Positions 9,197 to 21,000 of a DNA stretch of 64,000 nt are shown in pieces. The notes under the pieces are model-generated. The model did not search any database. It was not told the origin of the DNA and saw only the letters and a program-made list of their open reading frames with translations. Position numbers and translations under genes: made by a program. Source of the DNA: Oscheius onirici (Eukaryota > Nematoda > Chromadorea > Rhabditida > Rhabditidae). Where the stretch lies: assembly GCA_932521025.1 (NCBI GenBank), contig OW051468.1:7936064-8000063 (forward strand). The letters run 5' to 3'. Position 1 is the stretch's first letter, and the number at the start of each line of letters is the position of its first letter.

Positions 9197-12170
9197 TTAA
9201 AGCTGTAGCAGAGCGTATTTATGCTTTCTCCTGACCCGTGAGACGACAACTCTTCCGTCGTAAGACAACGAAGCAAAAGTCCATGGATCGGCAGTTGACC
9301 AGACACATGCGTATCTAGACGTTCTTCCGTCACATAGGCTGTAGACTGAACTTACACAGACTCTTCGTGTTCTTCTATCCGTTCCAGTTGACCATCAGAG
9401 AGTCTTTCCGTTTCGAGACCGTCCTCCTCTTCCCCGACTTCTTCCTCGTTCTTCTCACTACTCACAGACTGAATACAGCTCAAAACAACACAGGCATCGC
9501 TGCCGGCGGAGAGAATGATCTGGTCGTGGACGGGATGAAACTTGACCTGCCAAACCCAATGGGCGTGCGGCTGAAGGGCCAACAGGGCCAGTGACGGATT
9601 CCTCCAGTCCCAGATGCGGACAGATCCGTCATCGCCACAAGAAGCGACACTGAATAGAGAGAGAGGTCCTTACTTCTAACACCTCTGAACTCACCAATGC
9701 TGCAAATTTGGATTGAAGTCCAGGTTGAGTGCTCTGTGAGGGTGTGCCTTTTCCACAGTCATCCCCTCTCTGAATTTCTCTTATGGGTTTCTTGAAGGAA
9801 AATACTTTTAAACCCCACGCCACAATGACTTTGAGAAGAAATCTCAATATATCTACCTCAGTTATATATTTTCCAGCTTTGTGATGTTTTGCAAATAAGT
9901 CCAACAGCTGCAAAATCAAATACTACAACTTTACTGAACATCACAAAGCTGGAAAATGCATGTATGAGCTAGAAAATTGAGATATTTTCCCGTGGTCCCA
10001 AAATTTAAGGGGAGGGGGTAAAGTAGAGTCCGATTTCCCAATTTTCCTTCACTCACTTTACAGTCCGGCTATCCAAGCATACGAGGTTTTTGCCAACTGC
10101 CAATCCGAGTATGGTTCCGTTATTATGGGGGCTGATGGCCTGAGCATGGATGGGTCCAGATATCTCGTGACTGAACAGCTTCTGTAGCCTCACAAAATCA
10201 GTTATTTCGACTAAAACTCGCCTTCAGGACATCCATGTCGAAAAAGTCAACGACTGAATCGCTTATGGCCGATCCCTTGTTGTTCTGCGGCTCCCACTCG
10301 AAGCTCTTGTAACAAACGGTCGCCTCATCATTGTGAAGGTTCTCCAATCCACCCTTTTCGCCATCCAGACGGTATAAATGGACCCCGAACTTTGGAGACG
10401 TGTCTCGGTCTTTAAAAGACAAGTCAGAGACGTTAAATCAACTCACAATCTGCAGAGACACAGGCCACAACGTCTGAATCTGTTGGACAGGCAGCAAGAG
10501 CTCGGACCTCTCCTTTCGGATGGGCAAATGTTATGGATCCTATCCGACTATAGTCTCCTTCCACGGTTAACCGACAGATCTGAAGATTCTTTGACTTTTT
10601 CATGATCTTGGGTAAAATGAAGTTTGTTAAATTTTTTGTATAATTACACGTTTGAATTGCCGCTAAATCCTATGCGCTGTGGTCCTGAGACCGATGTTAC
10701 AGTATGCAGGTTATTACTCTTTTTTTGCATGTTGTTATTTTTTCCTAAATATAGTTTTTCAATTTCCCTTCATTTCTAGCTATATGAATTTAACATGTAA
10801 AATAACACCAGGAGTGAGAAAATTGAAAAAGAGCAGCGTAGGCGAAAAACGCGATCTGGATATATATTTCATTATTTTTTAGGTCCAATTGCTGGTCCAG
10901 TTCTTATATTTTTGATCGAATTGACCAAACCAATGTGTTATTTCCAGGATGTCGGGAAAATATCTCGTCATTCAACTCGACGCCGACTCCAATCTGGCTG
11001 AAATTGTCGAATCGATTAGGGTAAGCATTTCTAATTTCTTCGTCACCATTTTTCTGTTTTAGGAGCACGCAGATAGAATAGCTATTCTCGATGAGCCCAT
11101 TGGCACAAATTGCAGTGACAACGAAAGCAGCCAATCGACCCTTAACACGAACACCACCGTCTCCGGCGAAGAGTTTCATAGCGGAGAGGTACGCTTTCTC
11201 CACTGTTGAACATGAACATGAATGTCAGGAAGAAGTTGTGAAAAAGAACGCTTCTAAGCGGAAGAAGACCAAAAAGTCCAAGAAAAAGGATCCCGGAGAG
11301 AGTGCTCGCAGTCTCAAGCGAAATGGAGAAAAACATACCGTCATTTGTCAGGTGAGAAACCCTTCTTTTCGCGCCCTCATGCTTGTTTTTAGTGCTGCAG
11401 CGCGAAGCAAACTCTTCGTCCCTCCTACGGTCGTCGTCGTCTAGTTGATCACGCTCTGCGTCATTTGTCCATTCCTATTGCCAAATGTGGCGATTGCGGA
11501 TTCCAGGCTCGTTCCTTATGTTTTTTAAATCTAGTAAATTGCAGTCGGCAATCAAACAGCAAGTCCGCAGACACTGTTTTTTGAAGCACAAAACCAACGA
11601 ACCCAATGTGATGGATTTGCCGCTTCCTGAAGATTATAATGAACGTGTTGATGCTACGGTGGCCGTCTGTTTCCCCGATGAGAAGACTGGCGTACTGAAC
11701 GTGATCAAAGTCGGCGATACTATCCAGGTGAGCATTGAAACGGGCAACACGACCCGATTTGCTGTAAGATTACGTAGCCAACTCATTCTTTCAGGTAACA
11801 GTTCCTATCAAAGATGACACGGAGTATGAATCAATGGCCGAGGAGCAGCAAGACGAAGTTCCGGTCAAAATCAAACGCGAACAGGCAAGAGACGAGCCGG
11901 ATGACTCGATAGCCGACGAGCAGCAAGATGGTGATGTTCCCGTCGTAATCAAGCGCGAACATGCAGAAGTCGAGCCAGCCAAGACCGATTAAAATCTAAT
12001 TTTTGAATTTTGTTTACTTTGTTTCGTTGATAATAAATTGTCTTTGCCCCTACCTGATTATCCAACTTGATATTGTTTGTGCCGATCAGAAAACGGACCG
12101 TTTCGTCGTCGGACGACGAGCAGAGGATCCTGGCCTCGAGATCCAGTCCAAACATTAGGCATTCTCCCAT
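9197..12170 (-). CDS. eipr-1: EARP/GARP-interacting WD40 protein (EIPR1/TSSC1)
   Basis: EIPR1 is a seven-bladed WD40 protein that binds the EARP and GARP tethering complexes and helps retrograde and dense-core-vesicle traffic. The first exon (12170-12054) reads [16 protein letters not shown] and [13 protein letters not shown], matching the family's N-terminus. Later exons give [86 protein letters not shown] and an acidic loop ending EEHEESV. The last exon has [20 protein letters not shown], stopping at 9197-9199. I chose the ATG at 12170 over one at 12194 because an acceptor (TTTACAG) lies four bases before it. Intron 1 (about 10607-12053) contains a whole gene on the other strand. A later intron holds hairpin repeat H. 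It is probably the last gene of a trafficking operon. Confidence 0.9.
9826..10012. repeat. Hairpin repeat family H, copy 3
   Basis: This lies in an intron of EIPR1. It has arms around TTTTCCAGCTTTGTGATGTT and AACATCACAAAGCTGGAAAA, flanked by AATCTCAAT and ATTGAGATATTTTCCCGTGG. It is the best-preserved copy of the core arms. No coding capacity is seen. Confidence 0.7.
10949..11992 (+). CDS. Zinc-finger-like protein nested in EIPR1 intron 1
   Basis: Exons read 10949-11020, 11063-11188, 11229-11351, 11393-11506, 11545-11727 and 11795-11992. The protein starts [20 protein letters not shown], has a Lys-rich block ([12 protein letters not shown]), then [20 protein letters not shown] and VRRHCFLKH, a CxxC plus HxxxxH arrangement like a C2H2 finger. 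Its acidic tail carries two copies of a (V/I)IKRE motif, which fits the SUMO-acceptor consensus psi-K-x-E. A nuclear, DNA-binding role is inferred from the Lys block and the finger. The intron after 11506 appears to use a GC donor. An acceptor ends one base before the ATG, and an AATAAA at 12032-12037 lies only about 20 bases from EIPR1 exon 1. I cannot name the family. Confidence 0.75.
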
Positions 12171-12381
12171 TTTTCTGTAAATTTGGGTGGCCATTTCTTG
12201 GTGTTTAGATAACTTTGCAGGTCGTTTCCTTTCAGTTCATTTTTTTTTCGTTTATGCGCACGTTTATTATTACGTTCAAAATAATTAAAGCTGGGCTTCA
12301 AAAAGGAAGCCGTTTTGATAAAAAAAATGTAACAATCAATGCAGTAACAATTTCTAGAGGGGTGATCTATTTTTGAGCAAT

Positions 12382-14671
12382 TTATACGGTCACACTGGCA
12401 TTATAAATTATTCCTAGGAGCGAGAGAGAAAAGTTGATTACGGTAGTTATTAGCAGGGCATAGGACCAGACAGCTTTGCATACGACCGTGTCGAAAATTG
12501 ATCGGACGGCTCCCATGGCGGCGGTTGAAGAGGCGGTCAATTCATGAGAAACGGGTAGTCCGAGCCAGGATAAATTTCCTGAAAAATAAATTGTTTGGAA
12601 AAGAAACTTTGGCTGTAGCAGGCACCTACATTCGTTAAAAACAGTTTGAAGTGGCGTTTTTCGCCTTTTTTGTAGTTTCAAAGCACGTTTATTCAGTTCA
12701 TGGCCGAATTATTTTCTTTTAAACGAACGTAGGCGCCGAGACTGTTTTTTTTTCAGACGAACCTGTAGTCTTGAGGAGAAGGGCAAAAAAGAACGAAAGA
12801 AGAATTGGAGAATAGTACTGCAAAATGACGGCATTCAAATAGGTGTAGTAGCGAAGAATCGTCTGCTGAAGGTCGAAATTCCTGATACGACCAGTCTCTT
12901 TCTGCAGCTGTTGGACTTTTTCATGGGACGTGTCCAAATGCGCCTAAAATTAAGTATATTTATTTTTAACTAAAAAGTACTTGAAGATGGGGTCTTCTCA
13001 CAAAACTTCTCAAGACGAGAGTTACGATGGTCAAGTAGACTCTGAGAATTTCGAGCTGGTCTTCTGTCAGGAGCTTCCGCGGTCCGTACACGAGCTGCTG
13101 CTTGACGGGACGCGTGTAGAGAAGAATTGTGATGGCTGGCATCAGGAAAGAAGCATGAAGAAGGACTCTGGAAATAAAAAATGGCAATATATCTTTCGTT
13201 GCAAAACAAACGGCGTTCAAACTCCACCCAGAACATTTTCAAATAAGGCTCAATAGAGCCCAGCTTCTTTCCTACAGTATCCCCTTTGTGGGAGGTAGAA
13301 TTTTGGGAGCCATTTAGCCTTATTTGAAAAAGTTGGAAAAGCCGAAAAAAACACCGTTATTAAACGATCTAAACTAACCTCATTGGCGCCGAGACGAAAT
13401 CCGTGGCTGACCGATAAATTGTAGCAAAACGAAAGTTCGGGAACAGCAGCATGGCTGAGAGGAAGGCGAAGAAGACGGACAGTGAGATGTACAGTAGAAG
13501 AGGACTCTTCAATTTCACATCCAGGGTCTCTGTCGCTCCCGTTTCCAGCATCAATTTGGCAATACTTGCACTGAAGTGATCGTAGGCTGAGTTTGGATTT
13601 AACCACTAGAAAAAAAGGGGCTAACCTTCGAGGATGTTGATGTCAAAGACCCGTTCGGCCCACATTGTGAAAATACAGGCAAAGAGAAAGTAGAGAGAGC
13701 CGATCGTGAGAAGAAGCGTCCGTTCATCGTGGTTCACTGTCAAATAGGCTGTCAGATTGGCAAGAACCTAAAAAAACTGATTTTATAAAGAAATATGCAT
13801 ATGCTGTCAGTGTCCCTTTAAAAAATTATCAACCTGGAGAACAAAAGCGACGGCAATGATGAGCCAGATGACCGAAACGTTCACGTCTCCATTGTCCGGA
13901 AAGAAGAACAGAAAAGTTTCGCTCATAACGTAGACGACGAGACAGAGTGGCGTGAAGAGAGACAGCCAATGGACCGACGAGAATAACGTAAACTTTTGAA
14001 GATCCTCGACTGTGACTGGAGTGATTCGCAGCTGAAGAGGCAGCTGTTTTGGAATGTTGAAGCCGGTCGTGTCCTCCTTCTCGCGCTGATTTCGACGATG
14101 TCGCGGATTCGCCTTCTCTTTTGTGGCTGGGAGAAGAGACCGCAGCTCGAAGTTTGATGGAGCCACATAGCGGTATAATCTAAAATTTGGCTATTTGAAA
14201 CGGATAAAAAAATGTTTTTCTTTATGCTATCCGCCCGAAGCCAAATTACCCGGGCCAATAGTAAATTTTGTGGCCTGAACGTCGTGCTACCTTTTGCATA
14301 AAGTCTCCGTATGTTGGTTCTTGCTTCTGCCTCTGACAGGTACTGAAAGGTTACTTTGACCTTCAGAGTGACAGATCGGACTTGAAAAGTGATTGTTTCG
14401 AAAAATGGACGCGATAGTTGGATCCTTTGCAGAATTTCGACAGATCAATTCTCCCCAGAAGCGGGTTTTGACGTAGTTTAGAGAATGAAAAGTTCACTTG
14501 TTTTCGGACGGGAACATTTGGTTTCAGACGAGTATACAAGTAAGGTAAAAAGAGCAAAAAAACTGACCCATTGATGAGATAGAGCTGCACGACTGACAGT
14601 CGACTTCCCAGCTTGCTGATGATGGTCAACACGACGAGTGTGACCACCACATGGAAGCCAAGAATGGCCAT
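12382..14671 (-). CDS. TMEM161: TMEM161-type multi-pass membrane protein
   Basis: This is the homologue of vertebrate TMEM161A/B, membrane proteins of about 480 residues with roughly eight membrane segments. TMEM161B affects cardiac rhythm and cortical development, but its molecular activity is poorly known. The start MAILGFHVVVTLVVLTIISK matches the family, as do SVHWLSLFTPLCLVVYVMSE, a region with EILRVYLTIVTLVLR, the cytosolic KVQQLQKETGRIRNFDLQQ block and the final membrane helix ending GIIYNASVTV. The stop is TAA at 12382-12384. An acceptor (AAACCAG) lies two bases before the ATG. It sits between BIG and EIPR1 on the same strand with operon-like spacing. An intron contains a small inverted repeat at 13215-13340. 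Confidence 0.87.
13215..13340. repeat. Short inverted repeat family F, copy 1
   Basis: Arms ATTTTCAAATAAGGCT and AGCCTTATTTGAAAA enclose a loop containing TTTTGGGAGCCATTT. The same arrangement recurs at 16648-16775 in a BIG intron. This is a non-coding MITE-like element. Confidence 0.6.
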
Positions 14672-14679
14672 CCCTGGTT

Positions 14680-15002
14680 TTATTTTCCTTTGTTTTTCTC
14701 ACGTTTCTCAATCAGACGTATCACAGCGTGAAGACGCCCAGTTCTAGCCAAAACAGAAGGGAAGTTATAAAGATTTATGTGTTACATCTGAGTTGAAAAA
14801 AGCTGCACATTCGGGGGTTTATTACAAAACAAAAAGAGAGAATCACAGCTACGGGGAGAGAGAATGAAGAGCACAACGCGCTTTAATACAGGGTCAGATC
14901 TTCTAAAAACGGTCTGTGTACAACGATCGACCTATCACATTTTCTTCGAGTAGATTCTGTCAAATTAAATATCTGAAGTGAAATGGCTAAAAATGAAGAG
15001 AA
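14680..15002 (-). other. BIG to TMEM161 intergenic spacer
   Basis: The spacer is 331 bases from the BIG stop to the TMEM161 start. On the minus strand an AATAAA (TTTATT on + at 14818-14823) lies about 145 bases before the TMEM161 acceptor. That is the layout of a processing site between genes of a nematode operon. No other gene is seen. Confidence 0.5.
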
Positions 15003-18000
15003 TTATGAGCCGTTTGGAGTAGCAGTTGGTGCTGGGAGGAATAGCCGTAAAAGGGTGGCAAGGAGGGAGCGAAGAGTCTGCCCTTCGGCCGTCTCTACGA
15101 GCTCGCAGAGTCGCTGCGGAAACTCGGCTCCAAGTTTCGGAAGAAGTTCCGGTGGAAGGCGTAGACACTCCTTTAGAAGCTCGCAGATTACTGGCGAATA
15201 GGCATTCCGTCGAGCCTCACTTCCAGCCTCGCCGTAGCCGGAGAAGGCAGCAGAGACGACCCTAAAACAGCAGAATTGGTCGGGTGGGACATTTTTTGAA
15301 AGATAATGAAAAAAAAGCTACCCTAGAACTCCATGAGCTACTTTATCCTTGACAGATTCCGTTCTTGCGTCATTCAGAAGCCGCAACAGAATTGAGAGCA
15401 TTGCTCGTAACGCATAAGTTTCTTGTCTAAACAATCAAAAGTAGGCCTTTACAAAAAAAATAACCTTATCAAATCCGGCTTGCTCGAGCCTCTCAACCCA
15501 GCTTTCCAAAGCAGCGTCCTCTGTCCATTGTTGTCGTTAAACTGCTTAGCCAGACGCTGACTTTCTCCCAAAGCGTCAACCAAAGAGAGCAAAAACTGTG
15601 GCTTCATCTTTTCGAAGAGTCCATCCTCCTCGTCCGGATCTCCACTGGGCGTCGGCGGACTGCTGCTCTCGTTCAGCTTGCCGACAAAATTTTCTGGAAA
15701 CAATTCTAGAAACGAGAGAAAATTGCCTTTCTTTTCTTGTAATTTAACCCTTTCCCCGAACTAAACCCAATGAAACTGAACAAGCTCGTAAAATCCCACC
15801 TCTAAGAGCCTTTCTTCCTAGTACGATAGAAATGACGGCGTCGACCAGTTCCTGCTGAACGACACAGAAGATTATCTGTTCCGCGAAGAAGGCGTCCGGA
15901 TGGCCAGCGGATCTGCAAAAGTAAGTTTGTTCCATGGTAACTACCGTAACCCATGATTTCAGTGAATCGTAGCAGCCGTACGTTTTGATATGGTTACGTG
16001 CTGGACCGGTCTTTCACGAAAAACCCGGTTACGGTAAAGACCTCTTTTAGTGAATAAAATCATATTTCCACTATCTTTTTTCTTTCATAAACTGAGACCA
16101 AAATAGAACATACCCGTTCATTTGTCTAGCTGATGCCGCCGAAGGAGGTGGTGGAGGCGCTTCTTCTTCTCTTCTTTTCGGTGATTTGAAACCATTTTCT
16201 GGTTCCCAGGTAAGCAAACTAAAAAAGTTGGAAAATCGGGAGAACAAAACGACAGAATTCAAAATAGGAAACAAGAACTTACGATTTCGGTAGCGTCGCT
16301 GCAAAGAGATTTCGGAAGAGTTCAATAGTCTGACACCACATGTCGTCCGTGAAGCGATGAGCATTGGAAAGAATCAGCGATTTGAGACATTGGACGGTCG
16401 ATCGGGCGAGTTCTTCGTTTTCTAGACGTTGTTAAACAACTTGAATAAAAACAGGCTTACGTTGCTGAATACAGGCCGTGAATTGGGAATATATTGCTGG
16501 CAGAAGCATTTCTCCGAGCTCGTTGTAATATTGCGTAAAAACGTCGACGATAGAGTACAGGGCATGATTACACGTCGTCATCATCCAGTCTCGTTTCTGA
16601 ACGGATCTTTTGGTACATGGCGTTTTACGGTAATGCAATCTTTCAAACTTTGCCCAAAACAATTTCAAATGAGGAAAAACGGCTTAACTTCAATATCCCT
16701 AGTTTTGTGTTGATTTTGGGGATATTGTAGATAAGGAAATGGGAGCCATTTCGCCTCATTTGAAAATGAGAAAAACTCACATCCGTCCTTCCATCCCTTT
16801 TGGTTTTGTCAAAAATGCGAAAGACGATGGCAAAGAGGTCCTTCCACCAGCTGGGACGGAAAGTATCGCCGTAGACCTTCATCAGCTCAAACATGACCGT
16901 CAGGGAGCGTGTTCTCACGTCCAGAGCCGTCCTGTTTATGATGGAGCTGTAGAAATGAACTTAATATAATTAGGGAATGGCAAACTGACTGTAGTTCAAA
17001 GAAGATTGGAAACCATCCGCGGAGCCAGATTCTCTGATCGCCCGTAATGTTGTATTTGCCCTTGTCGTGCAGGTCCAGTGGCGCTGAGAGGAAGACGTCC
17101 GATTTTCCGGCCACATAGCTGAAAAATAACTGGTTTAGCGGAATGATGAACAAGTTTTTTTTCTTCTTTACCCCTTCGAAAGGAATATTTCCCCGTCCAA
17201 ACCGCCGGGGTACCCATATCTTTGGGTTCTATGTGTTTTTATTTGAGTCTCTGACAGTTAGCTCGCAGCGTGTTTCGCAACGTAGATATTGTCGTCGAAT
17301 GGACAAGGAAAAGCAGTGCCAAGCCTAACTTATGAATCTTTTTAAAAGCAAGCTTATCTACATGCTACCACTGCGCCATGCGGTGAAGGCTGGGAGGCTC
17401 TTTCAAATGAGTCAATGAGTTTAGATCAGCGACTAGCTCAAAGCGATAAGAGTCATAAAAACTTACTCTCCACATAGCCGAATCAGTCGAATTGCGTCCA
17501 TGCTCGTATCGATCATATTGGGATTACAGGCAAATTCGGCGAGACAGCTGACGGCTTCCTGGAAACTGTCGACAATGCTGCTAAAATCTTCGAGAAAGTT
17601 GTGTGTGACGACTTGTCCGACCGTGAAAAAGGCCGATTCGACGATATCCAGGTGGGGATCGGCTAAAGTTATAGAATCAGCTGAATAAGTTTGTCAAAAC
17701 CACTTACAGGCAACTTTTTTCCAAACTGAGAACAGATTGAGCCAGCCGGACTTTAGCCGCGTCCCATGGGCATCCACGAGATTCTTGCAGCAGGCAACGA
17801 CGAATTCTCGAATGTGTAAGGAGCGATTCGTGTTGACAACGACCTAAAAATTAGGTTCGCTTCAAATTTTACCTTAAAAAAATACCTCAAAAGGCCTGAG
17901 GAAGACCTTCTGGAACTGGAAATTGGGTAGTTCTCCTCGTTCCAAGAACTTGATAGAAAGTTGTCGAAGGGCATCGACTGAAAAGTGAGCAACTTCTTCA

Positions 18001-21000
18001 TTTGTGCTGCAACCGGCCGAGTCGAAATGTGCTCCAATCACGGCCCAGATTTTCATCCATTGCAAGCGAATACGGTCCATATTGTAGAAGGCTACCTCGA
18101 CAATCTTTTGAAGGAGGAACATTCGCGGATTTCCCGGCTGGCTCAATTCTTCTCGCGACACGACACAGAGCGCTGTGACAAAATGGAAAATTCCTTCGGC
18201 TGAGAGACGACAGGATCCGTGAAAGATTCGGTCAATGGCTACGACGACAGTCTGAGATGATGTCTCGCCAAGAGCTGCTTGAAGACTGGCCAAAGTTCTC
18301 TCGTCCGTCACGCCGGTATTCTTCAGAACGTCTGAAAGAGAAGGACTGTGAGTGCAACAAAAAGAAGCATTATTTTCCCGCGCTTTCCCAAAAATTTAAA
18401 TACTTTCGCGTGCTCTTCTTTTACATTGTACGATATGACCCGTTGCGGCCATAAATGGAAAGAATTGTGATTGGTGGACCCCTTAAAAGTACGTTTCACA
18501 TTGTGTTTAAACATAACACGTATTAAAACAAAACTTACAATGTCTGCTGCTTTCCTTATCGGCCTTATTCGAAGATCCGAGACCCGTTCCAATGAGCTGT
18601 GCAAATTCCAACTGGCTGATGCAGCGGAAGACATCTTGCCAATTTTCTTCCAGGAAATCGCCGTCTTCGTCTCCAATTGCCAGCATCAGTTTGATGGCTT
18701 CGATATTCTTGTCCTGCATTGAAATCATCCCATTTTTCGCCGTCAGCAGAGTGAATCTCTTCAGTGCCTAAAATGGTACAAATTAGCGATTTAAGAGTGG
18801 AAAAAGAACCTGAATAAAGGCGTCTCTCTCCATCTTTGCTCTCAGCACACATGCTGCTCTGATTCCTAGTCGAAAGCCGCGAATACAGAGATACCATTCT
18901 TCGTGATCGTTCGATGATTGGAGACCGACACTGAATGCCGTCAGACACGGCGGCCAGCAGATCTTAATTTTTCCGTGTTATTGTATGTTCAGCGGTTACT
19001 AAGGAAATAAGACCTTTGAAATGTGCGAGTAATTCGAATTTCAAAATTTGAGGAATGTCAAGATCTTTTGCCACGGACAGTCATTTGAAGCGGGAGTTTC
19101 AGTGAACTATAGCGTGGAAAAGTTAGATACTAAGCAAACAATTGGATTAACTGAGCATTCAACGTTTTTTTTCAACGTTCAACACGTTATGTGAGTCTCG
19201 GTAAGACCATTTTAAAGTTGTAATTTGTCTTGAACACAACAAATTTCCAAAAAAAGTACCTTGAACATGGGCTTTGCATGATGTTGATGCTCAGCTTTTG
19301 TGAAAAATGAGTCGGACAAGCTGGCATTTTCCATCAGCGCTCTGGCCGTCTCCGACATGGCTTCCAGTTCCAGCGTCGCCAGAACTTCTCGCTGTTTCAC
19401 CGACGTTTTTGTGGTCGTCCCGACGCGCTCTTTCAGCATTCGACTCTCGTTTCCCTTCATTTTGATGCCATTTCGGGCAATTTCTTCGTAGATGGCACTG
19501 ATGAATTCGGGAGGAAAGTCGCCCTCGTTGTTAATTCCGCGGACCATCTTTGAATAGCCTTCCTTGGTCATTTTGTTCTCCTTTTTGATCTTAACATGCT
19601 CTTTGAATCTAAATTTGATAAGCTTCCTACCTGAACATTGTGAAGATCCGTCGTAAGCATAATAATTGAGAAGGCGAGAACGTAGACGGCGTCGGCCGAA
19701 GCGTAGATATTCAGACTGGAAAAGGTTCGAATTTAGAGGAAAACGACCAAAAAGAACCTCGGATTGCACTGATAGTATCTGGAGGCGAATTTCTCCATCA
19801 GTCTGTCGACTTTTTGCGACTCTCCCGGCAGACGGAACTTCTCCAAAAACATTCTCAGCGCTGCCACAATATCCATCGACGAAAAGTCGAGATCATCGAC
19901 GTATTCGTGCATAATTTCCTTGTTGTAGTCGTCCTTTTCGCTCAGAAATTCTCCGACGACGGTCTTGTCGAGTCGATCCTCTTTGGACAAGAACTCGGCA
20001 ATTTCACTCGGTGTCGTGCCGACAAAGCCGTGATGCTGGAGGAATTCAATGCCTTTTTTAGGTTTTCGGCCGAATCTAGGAAAAAGGAGGGAGTGATGAG
20101 CCAAAATAAGAACATACAACAGGATTCCGTCCTCCAAAAACTGTTTTCTCTGCTTCTGGACGTCATAGCGGTCTTCTGTCGATGGAATTGGCGTTTCCGA
20201 AGAACTCACGTCCGTATCTGAAAAGCACTTTAGTTAGAGTTCGTCAGGCAATTCCGTTTTTTTGAATTTTGGCCATTTTTCGTTGTTTCAGCCACCAGTT
20301 TCAGAGCAAGCATTCAAACGAACTGCAATAGAAAAATTATCATAAATCACCTCTGAATTCACTAGATTCCCGCTCCTTGGCCTCCTCGCACTCATCGAAC
20401 CAGTTGACGAGACACTGAAGGAGATCGGCCAAACAGCTCAGACCGAGAAGTCGGATGGCTCGTTCATTTTCCTTCTGCTGCGGCTGCGCATGGTCAGATA
20501 TTGGAGTTCGGGCCGTCTTGCTGACGGCATCGACGAGAGACGAAAAGACATTATGAGACGTCAAGTTACAGTCGTAATTGACGAAAATGTCGACGACTGA
20601 CTGTGAATTTGAGAGTATTCTAGCTGAAAATGTCATTTTGAGAGAACTCAACGGGAAAGCTTACAAATAGCATGAAGAACTATCCATTTGTATTCCAGGC
20701 TACATGTGGCCGAGTCCAGCATCGAAATGATTATTTCCTTGAAAAAGACCTCGATCTGGAGCTTTAGATGAACTTTGAATTTGTCTACAAGTTCGATGAA
20801 AATGGCCAGCGACTTTTCGAAAATCTAGAAAGACAAATAAAGCAATTCAGACATAAAAAGTTACGTCTTTGTTCAGCGAGACGGCATTCTTTGAGAGAGC
20901 AACACAGAGCATGCGCTTGATGAGCCAAATGAACGGACTGGCATTTTGCAGGACGATTGAAGAGTTTTGTAGAACGAGAAGAAGCATGTCCAGGGCAAGG

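Noticed and set aside
15026..15265. 79-codon + strand frame rich in Arg
   Set aside because: It is the antisense shadow of the last BIG exon, which has the family's helical C-terminus and an in-frame stop.
17364..17385. tRNA gene on the minus strand
   Set aside because: An A-box is present, but no B-box at a suitable distance and no pairing acceptor stem were found.
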